Shown one piece after another: positions 5,420 through 6,514 of a stretch of 6,514 nt of DNA. Numbering within the stretch: position 1 is the first letter of the stretch; the number at the start of each line of letters is the position of its first letter. The position numbers and the translations under genes were made by a program. Location of the stretch: NCBI RefSeq assembly GCF_018336475.1, contig NZ_CP048741.1, forward strand, positions 469,851 to 476,364. Direction: 5' to 3'. Source of the stretch: Romboutsia sp. 13368. Its GTDB lineage: Bacteria > Bacillota > Clostridia > Peptostreptococcales > Peptostreptococcaceae. The notes beneath the pieces are model-generated. The model was not told where the DNA came from and made no database searches. It saw nothing but the letters and a program-made list of their open reading frames with translations.

Positions 5420-6514
5420 ATGAACGTTTATAAACCAAATGAAGTTGAAGCTAAATGGCAAAAAACTTGGGAAGATAACAATCAGTATAAAACTGATACA
5501 GAAGACACAACAAAACCAAAATACTATGCTTTAGAAATGTTCCCTTATCCATCAGGAAAATTACATATGGGGCATGTTAGAAACTATTCTATAGGTGATG
5601 TTGTAGCTAGATTCAAAAAAATGCAAGGATACAATGTATTACATCCAATGGGATGGGACTCTTTCGGTTTACCAGCTGAAAATGCAGCTATAAAACATGG
5701 TATACATCCAGATAAATGGACTATGGAAAATATAGCTGATATGAGAAATCAATTTAAAACATTAGGATTAAGCTTTGACTGGGATAGAGAAGTAGCAACT
5801 TCTACACCAGAATACTATAAATTTACTCAAGAAATATTCTTAAAGTTCTTAGAAAATGGATTAGCATATAAGAAAAAATCTTTTGTTAACTGGTGTCCAT
5901 CTTGTGAAACAGTTCTTGCTAATGAGCAAGTTGTTCAAGGAGAATGTGAAAGATGTGATTCTGTAGTTGTTAAGAAAGATTTAGAACAATGGTACTTCAA
6001 AACAACTCACTTTGCAGAAGAATTACTTCAAGATTTAGATACTTTAGATGGTTGGCCAGAAAAAGTAAAAACAATGCAAAGAAACTGGATAGGAAAAAGT
6101 ACAGGAGCTGAAATATCTTTCGATATAGATGGAAGCGATAAGTCTATAACAGTATTTACAACTAGACCAGATACAGTTTATGGAGTTTCTTACATGGTAC
6201 TTGCTCCAGAACATGATTTAGTTAAAGAATTAGTTAAAGGTACTGAATATGAAGCACAAGTAGAAGAATTTGTTGCTAAAATGCATACTATGACTGAAAT
6301 TGAAAGAACTTCAAGTGATGTTGAAAAAGAAGGAATGTTCATAGGTAAATATGTAATAAACCCATTAACTAACAAAAGAGTTCCTTTATGGATAGCTAAC
6401 TATGTATTAGTTGACTATGGAACAGGTGCGGTTATGGCAGTTCCAGCACATGATGAAAGAGATGCTGACTTTGCATCTAAGTATAACTTAGAAGTAACAA
6501 CAGTAATAGATGAA
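5420..6514 (+). CDS. leuS: Leucyl-tRNA synthetase, N-terminal 365 residues (runs off the window)
   Basis: Class I synthetase that charges tRNA-Leu with leucine using ATP and edits mischarged tRNA in its CP1 domain. The reading frame is open for exactly 365 codons to the right edge; a full enzyme is about 800-870 residues, so over half lies outside. Seen: the HIGH-type ATP motif HMGH (49-52) in YPSGKLHMGHVRNY; GWDSFGLPAENAA (about 85-97); a zinc-knuckle module with Cys159, Cys162, Cys176 and Cys179; QWYFKTT (about 189-195); the editing-domain threonine-rich TTRPDT (247-252); and AVMAVPAHDERD with Asp345. Thr252 and Asp345 fall at the same numbers as the key editing residues of the E. coli enzyme, so editing is probably intact. 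KMSKS lies beyond the window. AGGAGG (5406-5411) is eight bases before the ATG. Expression is controlled by the T-box just upstream. Confidence 0.97.
   Translation, partial: MNVYKPNEVEAKWQKTWEDNNQYKTDTEDTTKPKYYALEMFPYPSGKLHMGHVRNYSIGDVVARFKKMQGYNVLHPMGWDSFGLPAENAAIKHGIHPDKWTMENIADMRNQFKTLGLSFDWDREVATSTPEYYKFTQEIFLKFLENGLAYKKKSFVNWCPSCETVLANEQVVQGECERCDSVVVKKDLEQWYFKTTHFAEELLQDLDTLDGWPEKVKTMQRNWIGKSTGAEISFDIDGSDKSITVFTTRPDTVYGVSYMVLAPEHDLVKELVKGTEYEAQVEEFVAKMHTMTEIERTSSDVEKEGMFIGKYVINPLTNKRVPLWIANYVLVDYGTGAVMAVPAHDERDADFASKYNLEVTTVIDE

Noticed and set aside
6190..6375. 61-codon minus-strand ORF
   Set aside because: Antisense to the leuS editing domain, where the plus frame matches known LeuRS motifs; a shadow.

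Overview
The window comes from a very AT-rich, low-GC Gram-positive genome. Codons are mostly A/T-ended (AGA, ATA, TTA), ribosome binding sites are strong (AGGAG/GGGAGG type), and aminoacyl-tRNA synthetase control is by a T-box. The order nadD-yqeK-rsfS-leuS, the protein sequences and the T-box suggest an anaerobic Clostridia member, most likely Peptostreptococcaceae (Clostridioides/Paraclostridium/Romboutsia-like). That placement is inference, with no database search behind it. No mobile element, CRISPR array, rRNA or tRNA gene was seen; this is ordinary housekeeping chromosome.

Layout. (1) 1-81: the tail of an unidentified gene and its intrinsic terminator. (2) 202-1536 (+): a single-gene unit for a CoA-disulfide-reductase/NADH-oxidase type flavoprotein. 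It ends at a terminator (1561-1600) that looks bidirectional and is shared with the convergent genes. (3) 3289-1615 (-): a compact operon of recX, an unrecognised 27-codon ORF with an excellent ribosome binding site (2632-2549), and rnz (RNase Z). (4) 3290-3407: a divergent promoter region. (5) 3408-4669 (+): nadD and yqeK, translationally coupled by a TAATG overlap. (6) 4789-5139 (+): rsfS, with its own extended -10 promoter inside a perfect 14-bp inverted repeat. (7) 5175-5389: a complete leucine-type T-box riboswitch with terminator. (8) 5420 to the right edge: the first 365 codons of leuS.

Functional theme. The right half gathers NAD synthesis (nadD), dinucleotide clearance (yqeK), ribosome silencing (rsfS) and leucyl-tRNA supply (leuS, controlled by uncharged tRNA-Leu). 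The minus-strand operon combines recombination control (recX) with tRNA 3'-end maturation (rnz). The least explained items are the 27-aa ORF, the roughly 27-residue N-terminal extension on NadD, and the inverted repeat around the rsfS promoter.
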